Positions 18,691 to 29,599 of a stretch of DNA of 64,000 nt are shown piece by piece. Under the pieces are notes generated by a model that ran no database searches, was not told the origin of the DNA, and saw only the letters and a program-made list of their open reading frames with translations. Each line of letters starts with the position of its first letter. Within the stretch, counting starts at the first letter, position 1. The stretch comes from Bicyclus anynana. Taxonomy: Eukaryota; Arthropoda; Insecta; Lepidoptera; Nymphalidae. The stretch spans positions 12,923,355-12,987,354 of the forward strand of contig NC_069104.1 of NCBI RefSeq assembly GCF_947172395.1. Direction: 5' to 3'. Position numbers and translations under genes: made by a program.

Positions 18691-19506
18691 ATATATTAGG
18701 AAATTGGAGGTGTTACACCAGGTGCCTCATAAAGGACGTAAATCCGACTGTTTAAATACATCACTATCTTAAACAAATATGACAATAATGGTTAAATTGT
18801 TTAACATTACCCTATTTATATTGTAAAATAAAAAATTATACATACAAATAATTATTTAATTATTCAAAATCAAGACAAATAGATAATCAGCTGAGTATTA
18901 GTACAAACTTGTATTTTAGCTTAAAATTTAACTTAGCTAAAATGTTTTAGCATTCTATAAGTTGTCTCAAAAGCTATAAGCTAAGTAATTTGAGGACAAA
19001 GGTCACGAAAATCGATATTTTTGCAAATAACTCATTTCCTACGGGTTCGCGGCCTCGTGCGGTCGAATCAACCGCATTCGGCATATTTTTGCTACTATGA
19101 TGACCAGTCTATAATTATGTTATCTGAAATCTGAAAATTTCCTATCATAAGTAAGTACGGTAGAAAACTGTAAAGTTTCGATCATGTTGGCTTGAAGGAA
19201 GTAGAGCGTTTCCAGACCTTAAAATTGTCGTCAACTTTTTCTCTATTTCGTGACAATTCTTCGCTGGAGATCCTTAAATCTTTAATCTTTAAAGATAATT
19301 TTTTAGGGGTAATCAATAAATTAAGCGACTATGATTTTTCATAACAAAAATAACGCTTCGACATTTGAATTCTGCTACCTCTCAAAGGCATGCGTTTTCG
19401 ACGTGTTTTTGGAAACTTCATAGTATTCTACTGTACTTATCTTTGGTAGGAGCATAGGGGGCTGATAAATCACGGCTAATATCATTACCAAATGCCCGTT
19501 TCAAGT
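18691..19506. other. Downstream of TIL copy D, nothing recognised
   Basis: AT-rich. One GC-richer patch at 19040-19085 (GGTTCGCGGCCTCGTGCGG) is unexplained. No polyadenylation hexamer found close to the D stop. Confidence 0.35.
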
Positions 19507-20255
19507 TTAAAAATCAATATATTGATATCCGCTACTACATTCTTCAATTGGCACGCATTTTCCAGAAGCAGTATCCCGTACTGCAGGAGCGTCACAGTAG
19601 CTAGCAGAGAAGTCGCAGACATGGCTAGTAATGTCCAGCTCTGGCTCAGGACTATCGCAAGTAGCTTCCGGTAAGAAGTGACCACATCCTGGTGAGTAGG
19701 AATGGGTGCCTTCCTCGCAGTAATGAAGGCCTGAAATAAAACGAATCTTAGCATTCCATGGAATCACCGCGGGTGCCGGGTCTATCGTGTGCCAGAGAAA
19801 AAACTGAGCAGAACCAGTAACTTGTGATGTTATGACCTTGTCATAGAGGAAATTCTCTCCTCTATGACAAGTAAACACTCCCTTTTCTCTGCTCGCGTTG
19901 TTCTCTCTGCTCAGCCAAATCGGATCTTACTTGAGTTGTTTTTTTGTAATGCAAATAGGCTCGCGTTTGACCATGATCTAACCTGATGGTAAGTGTAGAT
20001 ACAGTCTAAGATGAGACACGCTTGCCTAGAAGTGCCTATTCACTCTTGTTTTGAAGATACCCAACTTATAAGATAGGTATTTGACAATACCAAGAACTAC
20101 TTAGAACTTAACTGACTTACCTAGAACTTTCTACGTATTACAAAATACTCACATTTCCCTTTTAACCCGTAAATACAACCCCTATCAGACTCGGGGATAA
20201 CGGCTAATGACAACCCGATCACGACGAATAAACAAAAAGCGAAGATAAATTTCAT
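19507..20255 (-). CDS. TIL-type cysteine-rich secreted peptide, copy D (one cysteine missing)
   Basis: Predicted 108-residue secreted peptide. Exons are 20153-20255 (ATG at 20255-20253, signal peptide MKFIFAFCLFVVIGLSLA) and 19507-19730, with donor GTGAGT and acceptor AG at 19732-19731, splitting a Cys codon as in the other copies. The domain follows the TIL spacing, but the first cysteine of the usual ACYC pair is serine (ASYC), leaving nine cysteines, and the following loop reads DAPAVRD instead of DPPTVRD. The missing cysteine would leave one partner unpaired, which may change folding or mark relaxed constraint. It has the shortest intron of the set (about 420 bp) and no TATA box as good as that of its sister D' (TGATTAAAG at 20354-20346). 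Open reading frame and splice sites are otherwise intact, so I call it a gene, with function less certain than for B and C. Confidence 0.8.
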
Positions 20256-20544
20256 ATTGGTAAAAGTAATGAAATTGACGTGTACTCAACGAGAGTTTAA
20301 AGTGATGTCTCACCAACAACTAGCCAATTGCTATTGTATTGTTTTCTTTAATCAGTTATTATGATTTTATTTTTTAATTTGACGACCTTTTAACTTATTA
20401 ATTATAACCTAGCGATAACCCTCGACGCTGTTTGAGGAAATTTCATTTTTCCCAAATACCGCGATAAACATGGGTTTCTCAGGATAATCCCTGATAGTGT
20501 CTATTGTTGGAAATAGTAGTCTGACGGATATAACGTCACTCGAT

Positions 20545-20605
20545 GTCCATCCATCGTGGAGTGCAGTGGACGTCCATCGGCTGATATGATGATGATGATG
20601 ATGGT
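20545..20605 (+). repeat. RTE LINE 3' tail with (GAT)n
   Basis: GCAGTGGACGTCCATCGGCT followed by GAT repeats; the same tail occurs at 6400-6455. Confidence 0.6.
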
Positions 20606-21178
20606 AATAGTACATCCCCATGCCTCGGAGAGCATTAACCCCTAGCCTCTACCACCCACCCCACCCACCTTCTTTAAGTCCCTTAGCCAACTACTAGCGG
20701 TCTCAGATACCGCTTATAAATTATTATTAATTTTAATTTAAGTCACTCTAGGAATATTTATAATAATTTGGTATTTTCCTATTCGTTTAAATTATTATTA
20801 ATATCATCAGGGAAAGAAAATGTTCATTTAATTTGTTTGAAATGATTCATAACGATCAACTAACGTCTTTTATTAGGAAACTAGGTTATTTAGTTACTAA
20901 CGACCAATATAATAATTAAAATAATTACTTTTAAATTGAAAATAAATAAAAATGTTTGATACGATAATCTTTTATATTTACGAGTATATTAAAGGTAGAA
21001 ATCAGTACCATAGTAGACTATAGTTAACTTTTGCGAGGAGAAATTTTGCATGAAACTGCAAACATTCTGTGAAAATACGGAACTTGGTGGCTGAAACGAT
21101 TGGTTTGTCTAACTCGCACTTGTCCATATTTTTGTATAAGTTTATTCATAAAACATTATGTTCACTTTTATCTAGAAC
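20606..21178. other. AT-rich intergenic, no gene
   Basis: Nothing recognised other than TTATTATTA-type runs. Confidence 0.4.
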
Positions 21179-21186
21179 ATCTAAAG

Positions 21187-21655
21187 CAGCGGTTCCCAAA
21201 CTATTTGTTCTCATAGACCACTTTTGATATCTAGCTGGTTCCGGTGGACCCCCTGCAGATACATTTCTACCATTTCCCAAATTTCGAAAAAATATGTAGG
21301 CTCAGTTCCATCGAAATTAACAACAACATTATCAGTTTTTTTTTTAAGTGAGAATCGATTGCTGAATTAATTAATTTATTGTGCTGTGAGTGGATGTAAA
21401 AAAGCAAAGTTGGCCAATGAAACAACTATACTTTTTAACATCTAGGTATACACAGCACAAGGATTCAAAAAATTCTCACTTGTTTTATTTAGAAAACGCC
21501 CCATTCAGTATGAAACTAGATACAATTTCATGGAACCCCGTAACGACAATGTAGACCACGTTGTCGTAACAAAAAAATGGGGGGCCACGGTTTGTAAATA
21601 AATAAAGTGTTGTTGTTGAGTCTCCCGTGGACCTGGACCACTTTGGGAACCAATG
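21187..21655. mobile_element. hAT-like non-autonomous transposon
   Basis: Ends CAGCGGTTCCCAAA and TTTGGGAACCAATG are inverted partners, and ATCTAAAG is duplicated on both sides (21179-21186 and 21656-21663): the 8-bp duplication is typical of hAT (or P) elements. Inside, about 21382-21440, a short plus-strand frame reads CAVSGCKKAKLANETTILFN, like the start of a THAP zinc finger. Confidence 0.75.
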
Positions 21656-21663
21656 ATCTAAAG

Positions 21664-22624
21664 AAACACAAAGTTATACGACTATGTACCTATCTGTGAG
21701 TTTTAACATGGTAAATACTTGTTGCAAGGTTTTCCTTGTACGGTTTGTATTGTTTCTTGTTTGAGCATGAGTGTTTCATTTATAATTATATTTATTGACG
21801 AGTCGTGTCTCGGAAACAAGACGATCTGTTATTAAGTTACATCTCCATCCATGATTAACGATAACCAGTTTTCATTATTATTGTATTGTGTGCCTTACTA
21901 CTATTATGTGTATTCAATTTACTTTTATTAAATAGGTACTTAACAGCCTTTTTAAGGCTCCGTAGTCAACAAGGAACCCTTTTTTTTTCGCCTCGTCCGT
22001 CTGTCCGTGTTGTAGGTACTCGTAACTCTGAATTGCGAGTTTTTTGTTGTTGTTGTTGTTGTGGTTGTTGTTGTTGAATTTGATATAATAATTTTATCTA
22101 AATGATCTAAGGACGGATTTTGAGTCCCATAATTATTCTGAGACAGATGTGGATTCAAAACTTACAGATTTTCTTAAAGAACGAAGAAGTTATAATAATA
22201 ACTATTTATTTAATGATTATAAAAAGTAAAGTTGTATCTTAAATATAATTAGACCCTGATAATTTCTACTATAATCATCAGGTGTATGAAAATTACATGT
22301 GTCTAAGTTAAGACTAAGGAAAATCGCGTGTTGCTTACTTATCTAGTAAGCATTTTCTTTTAGTTAGCGTATTTAAAGTTGACTAATAAATACCGGTTCT
22401 AGAGGTCACCCTTGGTAGAGTACAGCGCTCTCGACAACCGGCTTGAACTTACTTGTAAGTTTATGATTTCTTCAAGCAAGCGAGATCCATTCTATAGTTT
22501 TTAGATATACTTAAGTAAATGTATATAAGTCACTGAAGGGCATCGCACCTATGTTTAAGACTTGTGTTCGATTCCATAATCGGTTATATATTCTTTCCTT
22601 CCTTTCCGGCATTTGCATGGTAAC
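21664..22624. other. Intergenic; TTG microsatellite and MITE fragment
   Basis: AAGGCTCCGTAGTCAACAAG at about 21953 matches the terminal part of the element at 38432. A (TTG)n run lies at 22043-22076. Otherwise AT-rich with no gene. Confidence 0.45.
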
Positions 22625-22818
22625 TTTTTTTTTCTTTTTTTTTTAAAAAAGAATATTTGCCATATTTTGTAATATGACCAATATTCCCATTCCCCTCCAA
22701 CTAGTCGGGAAAGACTGTGCTAGGAGTGGGTACGATGATAGACCAACGGGGCAGGGATCGAACCACCACCCCTCGATGATGAGTCCAACCGCTCTTACGG
22801 TTGAGCTATTGAGGCTTT
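22625..22818 (-). mobile_element. SINE family 4 copy
   Basis: Longer sister of 4640-4815, with the complete minus-strand head (GCTCAACCGTAAGAGCGGTT and GGTTCGATCCC). Confidence 0.7.
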
Positions 22819-22939
22819 ATACATAAACATTATTTATACTAGTCTATAGTACTACTAGTGGGTACTAGTAGTATTATAGAGAGGTCAAGTATAATCAAGT
22901 TTAGCTCAAGTGGTGTTATATGGGTAATCTCTAGATTTT

Positions 22940-23253
22940 TGACGTCCTCCATGACGCAGTAATGCGCGCGTTGGATTTACAAAACGGACGTCCTGGGTTC
23001 GATTCCCGGCTGGGCTGATTGACGTGATCCAAGTCTGGGAGGCTTCGGCCGTGGCTAGTTACCACCCTATCGGTAAAAATGTACCGCCAAGCGATTTAGC
23101 GTTCAGGTGCAAAGGTGTAGAAACCGAAATGGGTGTGGATTTTAATCTTACTCCTAACAAGTTAGCCCGCTTCTATATTAGATTGCACCATCACTTACCT
23201 ACCATCAGATGAGATTGTAGCTAAGGGCTAACTTGTAGATAATAAAAAAAAAA
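22940..23253 (+). mobile_element. SINE family 1, full copy
   Basis: Head CCTCCATGACGCAGTAATGC, B box GGTTCGATTCC, common body, A-rich tail. Followed by a Helitron-like fragment (23255-23375, CAACGCGGGTGAAATCG). Confidence 0.8.
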
Positions 23254-23657
23254 CTACTGAACTGATTTTTAATTTCCGTACTCGTTGTTTGTGAAAGCAA
23301 CGTTGTTTGTGAGTGTCATAGGCTATATTTTATCCCATTATTCCCATGGGAACAGAAACAACGCGGGTGAAATCGTTCTTTATGGCTGATAATGATGAGG
23401 AGAATTGGGAGTATGGCACTGTTTGTAAAATAAGAGATGATATTTCGGTAATGAGTGTAAAATACCGGAATCAAACCCACGGACCGGCTCTAAATCGCCT
23501 TGCCATCTACGAGTATACTGCGATATCGCAAATATGGCGCGTGTGCCGCCAGCCGGTCCATGTCCAAGGCGTTATAATGAGTTTTGTCCATTAGGTGACG
23601 ACGTTCACCGCGCATACCAGAAAGCACATCCCACACATACGACACGACACGACACGA

Positions 23658-23968
23658 GAGCCGTGATAGCCCAGTGGATATGACCTCTGCCTCCGATTTC
23701 GGGGGGTGTGGGTTCAAATTTGGTCCGGAGCATGCACCTCCAACTTTTCAGTTGTGTGCATTTTAAGAAATTAAAATATCAAGTGTCTCAATCGGTGAAG
23801 GAAAACATCGTGAGGAAACCTGCATACCAGAGAATAATCTTAATTCTCTGCGTGTGTGAAGTTTGCCAATCCGCATTGGGCCAGCGTGGTGGACTATTGG
23901 CCTTACCCCTCTCATTCTGAGAGGAAACTCGAGCTCAGCAGTGAGGCGAATATTGGTTGATGAAGATA
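23658..23968 (+). mobile_element. SINE family 2, full copy
   Basis: GCCGTGATAGCCCAGTGGAT head to GAATATTGGTTGATGA tail; preceded by a short ACGACACGACACG repeat. Confidence 0.8.
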
Positions 23969-24351
23969 CGATACGAAAAACACACAGCCTCCTAATGTAG
24001 GCAGATACATTTTTATTTCGCTCAAGACGTGATCAATTACGCGCGCGTGACAAATTTGTTTCCCCGCCGTGTTTGTGCGAGCTATCTGTGTTTGGGATCA
24101 GGTATCTCCAAATTGAAATCTTAATGCGTGAATTATTCTTTAACCTGGCGATGGAGTCCAAAAATAACTGGGAGTTTATCTGGAGTAAGATATGTATGAG
24201 TTTGAGTAGGTATAGACCCTAACAAGAAAGTTAAACCAAAATGGCGGTCATCTGGGTATCAGGGTCATTTCAGGTAAAATTATAAATCAAAGTGGTAATA
24301 CGGTACCCGTGGTTGCCCAGTACATTAAAGATCTATAATTTGTTTTCACAA
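23969..24351. other. Intergenic, no gene recognised
   Basis: Contains a GC-richer patch near 24045-24085 but no motif I can name. Confidence 0.35.
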
Positions 24352-24652
24352 AATCACTAATATCCATATTCTGAGCTCGAGTCTTCTCTCAGAATGAGAG
24401 GTGTTAGGCCAGTAGTCCACCACGCTGGCCCAATGCGGATTGGTAGACCTCACACGCGCAGAGAATTAAGATAATTCTCTGGTATGCAGGTTTCCTCACG
24501 ATGTTTTTCCTTCACCGTTTGAGACACGTGATATTTAATTTCTTAAAATACACACAACTGAAAAGTTGGAGGTGCATGCCCGGACCGGATTCGAACCCAT
24601 ACCCTCCGGAATCGAAGGCAGAGGTCATATCCACTGGGCTATCACGTCCTCA
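24352..24652 (-). mobile_element. SINE family 2, full copy
   Basis: Minus-strand head at 24635-24650 (GATAGCCCAGTGGATATGACC) and tail at 24352. Confidence 0.8.
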
Positions 24653-25379
24653 AAGGTTCGTTGCAACCCTTAAACCCCAACCCTTTCATATGGGACACGA
24701 CGTACTGTTACTTACTGTGGCTCTCGGTGTTTAAAAAAAACACTTTATTTGCTGAAATTATGCTGTTTATTATTTATTTTTTTTATAATTCTCACTACGA
24801 CAACGACACTACACTCTCACTACACACTTTTGATCACTTTCTATTCGCGACTCGCGAGGACCTGCAAAGTGTCTATTAGGCAACTATAGGGTGCGATGCA
24901 CCCGGGCGCCGCGATCTCAGAGGCGCCCGAGTGCTTAGGTGTTATGTTAAACTGTAGATAGATACTCGTACATACTTATGCATCAAAATAATTATATTTT
25001 TTGTTTTTTTTAGAAATTAAAGCAGTAGAAGGATTTGGACATAGATGTCTGCTACACAGACAGTTGTGGTAGTTGAAGTGATGTTTGTACACCATTCCAT
25101 TTTAACACGCTCGGCGTGCTCAGCACGCTTAGGTTATGTACTAGAGGGCGGTAAGGTGAAGTTTGCACCCGGGCGCTACGTGAGCTAGAGACGCCTCTGG
25201 TCAGGGCCTTAGCTTTACTACTAGTCCAGACTGGCAGGCAGACACCAGGTCCGTAGCTGGACAGCAATTTGGCTAATTACCAGGATGACTGAAAGATACA
25301 GAGCTACGGTTTTTATAGCAAATACATCGCTGACTGATTCTTGATATCTTTGTCGCAGGCCTGCGTTATCAACGTAGAG
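24653..25379. other. Intergenic with two inverted CCCGGGCGC patches
   Basis: GCACCCGGGCGCCGCG (24897) and GCACCCGGGCGCTACG (25166) are related patches about 270 bp apart. No gene recognised. Confidence 0.35.
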
Positions 25380-25582
25380 TTTAGGGATGTAACAGTACGC
25401 AGGGTTACTATGGGTTACTATATTATAAATGATTGACAGTTCTAATATTAGTAAATAAAAATTATAATAATGTACTCGGCTTGCACGCCTATGAGGCAGA
25501 TTGTGTAGGAACATTAAAATGTAACAATATCTGTATATGACCACATTCTGGCAATAAATGATTTATGATTTATGATTTATGA
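25380..25582 (+). mobile_element. 3' end of a LINE
   Basis: TTCTGGCAATAAATGATTTA followed by repeated ATGATTT units (25552-25580), a typical non-LTR retrotransposon tail. Confidence 0.45.
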
Positions 25583-25947
25583 CCTTTCTCAGACTATCCT
25601 GTGTGAAGGAGGGGTCTAGGCAGCACATCCTGCAACTTTATTCAATTTAATTTAAACGCCTGCACAAAATATTTAGCAAACAATCATATGTAACTAACTG
25701 CTTCTTAAATTTGCATACTTTAGAAAAAAGAATTTTTGGAGAAACTAAAATAATAGCATTAAAACAGGGATTCTTAGAAGGTATAGGTGCATCAGGCTTA
25801 ACACATGGGGCTAGCACCACCATAGTAGCTTCGCCCTGGTCCGAGCTATGAAAGACGACAATACCGGAAATACTTTTGTTTAAGAATGCAGTATGGAAGT
25901 GTGTGGAGTAACGTAAGACAATCGTAGAGCAAGTAAATCCGGTCCGG

Positions 25948-26315
25948 GGCTAGCTCGAACTTCTTATTAAAGAATTAAATATCATAAAATAAAAGTCTTA
26001 AACGGTGAAAGAAAAACATCGTGAGGATACCTACACACCTGAGAACTTTCTTAACTCTCTACTTGTGTGAAGTATGCTAATCCTCATCGCGCCAGAGTGG
26101 TTGACTATTAGGCTAAAAAATTCAAAATTTAAAATACATTTGATTCGATGAAGCTTAGTTTACAAGCACTTTTGAAACGTCAAGTAATGTCATTATTAAT
26201 TAATGGTGGTAAGTAAAGCCGAAAACTTAAAATTAAAGTTACGACCTACCTCTCAACCTCTCTCATTCTAAAAAGGAGATTCGTGCTCAACAGTGAGCCG
26301 AATATGGACTGTTAA
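25948..26315 (+). mobile_element. Old SINE family 2 copy split by a LINE-tail insertion
   Basis: Degraded family 2 body (25948-26118) and end (26250-26315) around an inserted AAATTCAAAATTTAAAATAC piece (26120-26215) that matches 38040-38200. Confidence 0.6.
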
Positions 26316-26374
26316 AGATACTTAGCAATGGTGCAGCTTACTGTGTCGTTTAGAAGCAACACCATATTACATAA

Positions 26375-26734
26375 CTAGCGGACGCCCGCGACTTCGCCCG
26401 CCCTTAGACCTCTTTAATCCAGCCCTTACAGTAGTACCTATCGCTGTAAAAATGGAGTAACTTCTTCCGTTTTCCCAACATTTCCCTTCACTGCTCTGCT
26501 TCTGTTGATCGTAGCGTGATGAAAATTATACTATAACCTGCCCAGGAATATGAAAAATAATTGTACCAAGTCTCCGTAAAATCTGTCGAGTAATTTTTGT
26601 TTCTCTAACGAACATACAGACGAAAATCAGACAGACAGACGAAAATTTTACTGATTGCATTTTTGGCATCAGTATCGATCACTAATCACCCCTTAACAGT
26701 TATTTTGGGATTATATTTCATGTACAGATATAGA
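26375..26734 (-). mobile_element. Helitron-like element, long form
   Basis: Minus strand, ends GCGGGCGTCCGCTAG at 26375; lies inside an older repeat (26325-27125). Confidence 0.6.
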
Positions 26735-27181
26735 TAGAAGATATTATGGAGCTTGTATACATGGTGCCGGCTACAAACGTAATAGCAGTTTGCTACGAAT
26801 TTTAAGTATAGCGGTCAAGGAATTCTCTCTCAGTGTTTCTCAGTCTCGCAAACTGTTATTCTAGTAGAAATATTAAAATGATTCTCTCAGCACAACAAGA
26901 ACAGACATTGCATTTATTGCTGTTCAAGCAAATATATCCAGAGGCGCAGCGCACGCAAACACAGATTGACAATCGTTGCTCCGTTATATCCGCATTGAAA
27001 ACTTGTTGCGTCGCCTACTCCACGAAACTGGCGGAATTGTTCACATATTTTTTCACTTTTATCCTTCATAAAATGTGCTATGTGTATGACTTTCACACGT
27101 GAGAAAAAATAAGCTACATAACTAGTTTACTTACTGCGAATTACTTACTACGGATGCAGCATTTAATTGCAATTTGCAGCA

Positions 27182-27329
27182 TTACGATGTCGTGTAGAAA
27201 CCGAAAAGGGGTGTGGATTTTCATCCTCCTCTAAACAAGTTAGCCCGCTTCCATCTTAGACTGCATCATCACTTACCATCAGGTGAGATTGTAGTCAAGG
27301 GCTAACTTGTAAAGAATAAAAAAAAACAT
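27182..27329 (+). mobile_element. SINE family 1, 3' half
   Basis: ATGTCGTGTAGAAACCGAAA to GTAAAGAATAAAAAAAAAC; inserted between the two copies of an older repeat. Confidence 0.75.
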
Positions 27330-27422
27330 ACGTGGAATAAATGTTGTATACTTAGTAATGGTGCAGCTTACTGTGCCGTTTAGAAGCAATGCTTGTATAC
27401 ATATAACATGGTGCTACAAGAG

Positions 27423-27753
27423 AATAAAAATTTTAATAAAAAAAATTCAACCGACTTCCAACTCGAAAATTAACCTAAACTAAAAAGCAAGAAATAACTT
27501 CTTACCTATGTGCTACCTTCTGATCAGTTTGAAGGCGGTGCCAAGCCAATGATGTTTTAATTCAAGCCGTTTAAATTAGACAATTTCTGTGGTTCTTTCA
27601 GAAACGGCTTTAATTAAAACATGACACTGGATTGGCACCGCCTTCAAACTGATCAGAAGGTAGCACATAGGTAAGAAGTTATTTCTTGCTTTTTAGTTTA
27701 GGTTAATTTTCGAGTTGGAAGTCGGTTGAATTTTTTTTATTAAAATTTTTATT
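27423..27753. repeat. Long near-perfect inverted repeat (about 150-bp arms)
   Basis: Left arm 27423-27572 and right arm 27602-27753 are inverted copies with only a few differences near the 29-base loop. Arms contain TTCAACCGACTTCC and GATCAGTTTGAAGGCGG. A transcript would fold into a 150-bp duplex. Confidence 0.85.
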
Positions 27754-27939
27754 TTTTCATTTTTAGTGTTAGCACACCTACTGAGTGTGAACAAAAATTA
27801 ATGAGCAATTAGTTGAAACGTTATTTTCTTATGATAAGTATCTAAGTCCTACAATCCCAATTTTAAAACTACTACCATAACTCATATACAAAATTTCACA
27901 TCCCCTTTATCCACACGTAATATGAATATTCAGAAAAAC

Positions 27940-28620
27940 GTGAAAGGTGACTGTCCTCCGTCTTCATCACCAGACCCCCTGTGCAGTCACAATCCATATG
28001 GGTGGAAAGTTCTCATCAATATAAAATTTGTCCAAACACAAGGTAGCTACTGTGAACCGTCGAGGAGTTCCCTTAACTCTCCTTCATCTCCATCACCAGA
28101 CCCCTAATACAGTCACAATCTATCCAGGTGGAAAGGTCTCATCAATACAAAATAATCAAGTCAAAACACAAGGTAGCTACTGTGAACCGTCGAGGAGTTC
28201 CCTTAACTATCCTTCGTCTTCATCACCAGACCCCTAATACAGTCACAACCCATCTAGGTGGAAAGTTCTCATCAATACAAATTTATCAAGTCCAAACACA
28301 AGGTAGCTACTGTGAACCGTTGAGTAGTTCTCTTAACTCTCCTTCGTCTTCATCATCAGACCCTTAATACAGTCACAACCCATCTAATTGGAAAGTTCTC
28401 ATCAATACAAATTTATCAAGTCCAAACACAAGGTAGCTACTGTGAACCGTTGAGTAGTTCTCTTAACTCTACTTCGTCTTCATCATCAGACCCTTAATAC
28501 AGTCACAACCCATCTAGGTGGAAAGTTCTCATCAATACAAATAAATCAAGCCCAAACAAAAGGTACCTACTGTAAATCGTTGACGAGTTCCATCGTCTGT
28601 GTATCGGCTCCATCATCAGA
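27940..28620 (+). repeat. 130-bp minisatellite
   Basis: AGGTAGCTACTGTGAACCGT or a variant starts at 28041, 28171, 28301, 28431 and 28561: exact 130-bp spacing, a little over five units. 130 is not a multiple of three, so the short ORFs across it are artefacts. A diverged single unit lies at 49605-49735. Confidence 0.9.
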
Positions 28621-28912
28621 CCAACTCCAGACCTTCATAGAATTGTAGTGGTTTAAAATACCTTATGGAAACACTAACAAACGCACTAGCCGTCTTTACG
28701 ATTTTCGAAAGTTCCCCTCGATTTCTCCAGGATGCCATCATCAAATCCTGACATGAAAAAAATGGGACCACCCTGGAATCAAACCCTTCAAAACAAAAAA
28801 ATAATTTTCAAAATCGGTCCACAAATGACGGAATTATCGCTGGACATACATAAAAAAAAAAAAACATACATACAGCCGAACGTAGAACCTCCTCCTTTTT
28901 GGAAGTCGGTTA
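28621..28912 (+). mobile_element. 3' part of the element carrying the minisatellite
   Basis: Ends CCTCCTCCTTTTTGGAAGTC plus GGTTAAAA, mirrored by AACCGACTTCC near 27449; parallel copies at 49795-50022 and 30555-30605. The whole 27423-28912 block may be one non-autonomous element. Confidence 0.5.
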
Positions 28913-29013
28913 AAAAGAGTCTGGTTTGCTACGTATTTTAAGTATTGCCAGGAACTATATGGAATGGAATAACTGGCGGGAATTGTTCACATATATTTTA
29001 TTTTTTATTTCTT

Positions 29014-29215
29014 ACAAGTTAGCCCTTGAATGCAATCTCTTCTGATGGTAAGTTTTGATGCAATCTAAGATGAAAGCGGGCTAATCCGCTTCCATCTTAG
29101 ACTGCATCAACATTTACCATCAGGTGAGATTGTAGTCAAGGGCTAATATATAAACAATATAAAAAAAATACTTGTTAGGGGTAGGATGAAAATCCACACC
29201 ACTTTCGGTTTTTAC
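29014..29215. mobile_element. SINE family 1 tails arranged as a palindrome
   Basis: Minus-strand tail (29014-29085) faces a plus-strand tail (29088-29160), followed by minus-strand body (29168-29215): inverted duplication within a SINE. Confidence 0.65.
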
Positions 29216-29341
29216 TGATGATAATTCAAAATAAAAACCTCCCAAAAACTGGAAAACACTGCAGAGTAAGTAGATTAAGTCCAAGCCCGCGACACCAAAC
29301 GTGGGACAAAAGAATGGACCACCAAACCTACTGGCAATATC

Positions 29342-29450
29342 ATCACCATTAGCAACCCATTTTCGGCTCACTGTTGAGCACGAGTCTCCTCTCAGAATGA
29401 GAAAGGTTAGTCCAATAGTCAACCACGCTGGCCCGCAATGCAGATTACGA
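29342..29450 (-). mobile_element. SINE family 2, 3' part
   Basis: Tail and CACGCTGGCCC motif on the minus strand; 29455-29600 matches 49470-49580 of the minisatellite-bearing element. Confidence 0.6.
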
Positions 29451-29599
29451 TTCTGTAATACTCATTACAGAATGCATGCCTTTCTGATTTTAAAACTGTA
29501 AACAGAATGCGTTCCTCGAATTATGTACACTCAATACCTCACAGCGCCTGTTCTAAGTTAAGTCGAAAACATCTTCTGTAATTTAAAAGATAGTGTTCT

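Noticed and set aside
19507..19878. 123-codon reading of TIL copy D as one exon
   Set aside because: The first 50 codons are intron; the splice acceptor at 19732-19731 and the partner exon at 20153-20255 fit the family structure.
26833..27102. 89-codon ORF
   Set aside because: Lies in a decayed repeat present again near 28920; no family features.
27922..28367. Serial Ser/Pro-rich ORFs
   Set aside because: Products of a 130-bp tandem repeat whose unit is not a multiple of three.
27940..28620. CRISPR-like array
   Set aside because: Units are near-identical along their entire length, with no unique spacers; this is a eukaryotic minisatellite.
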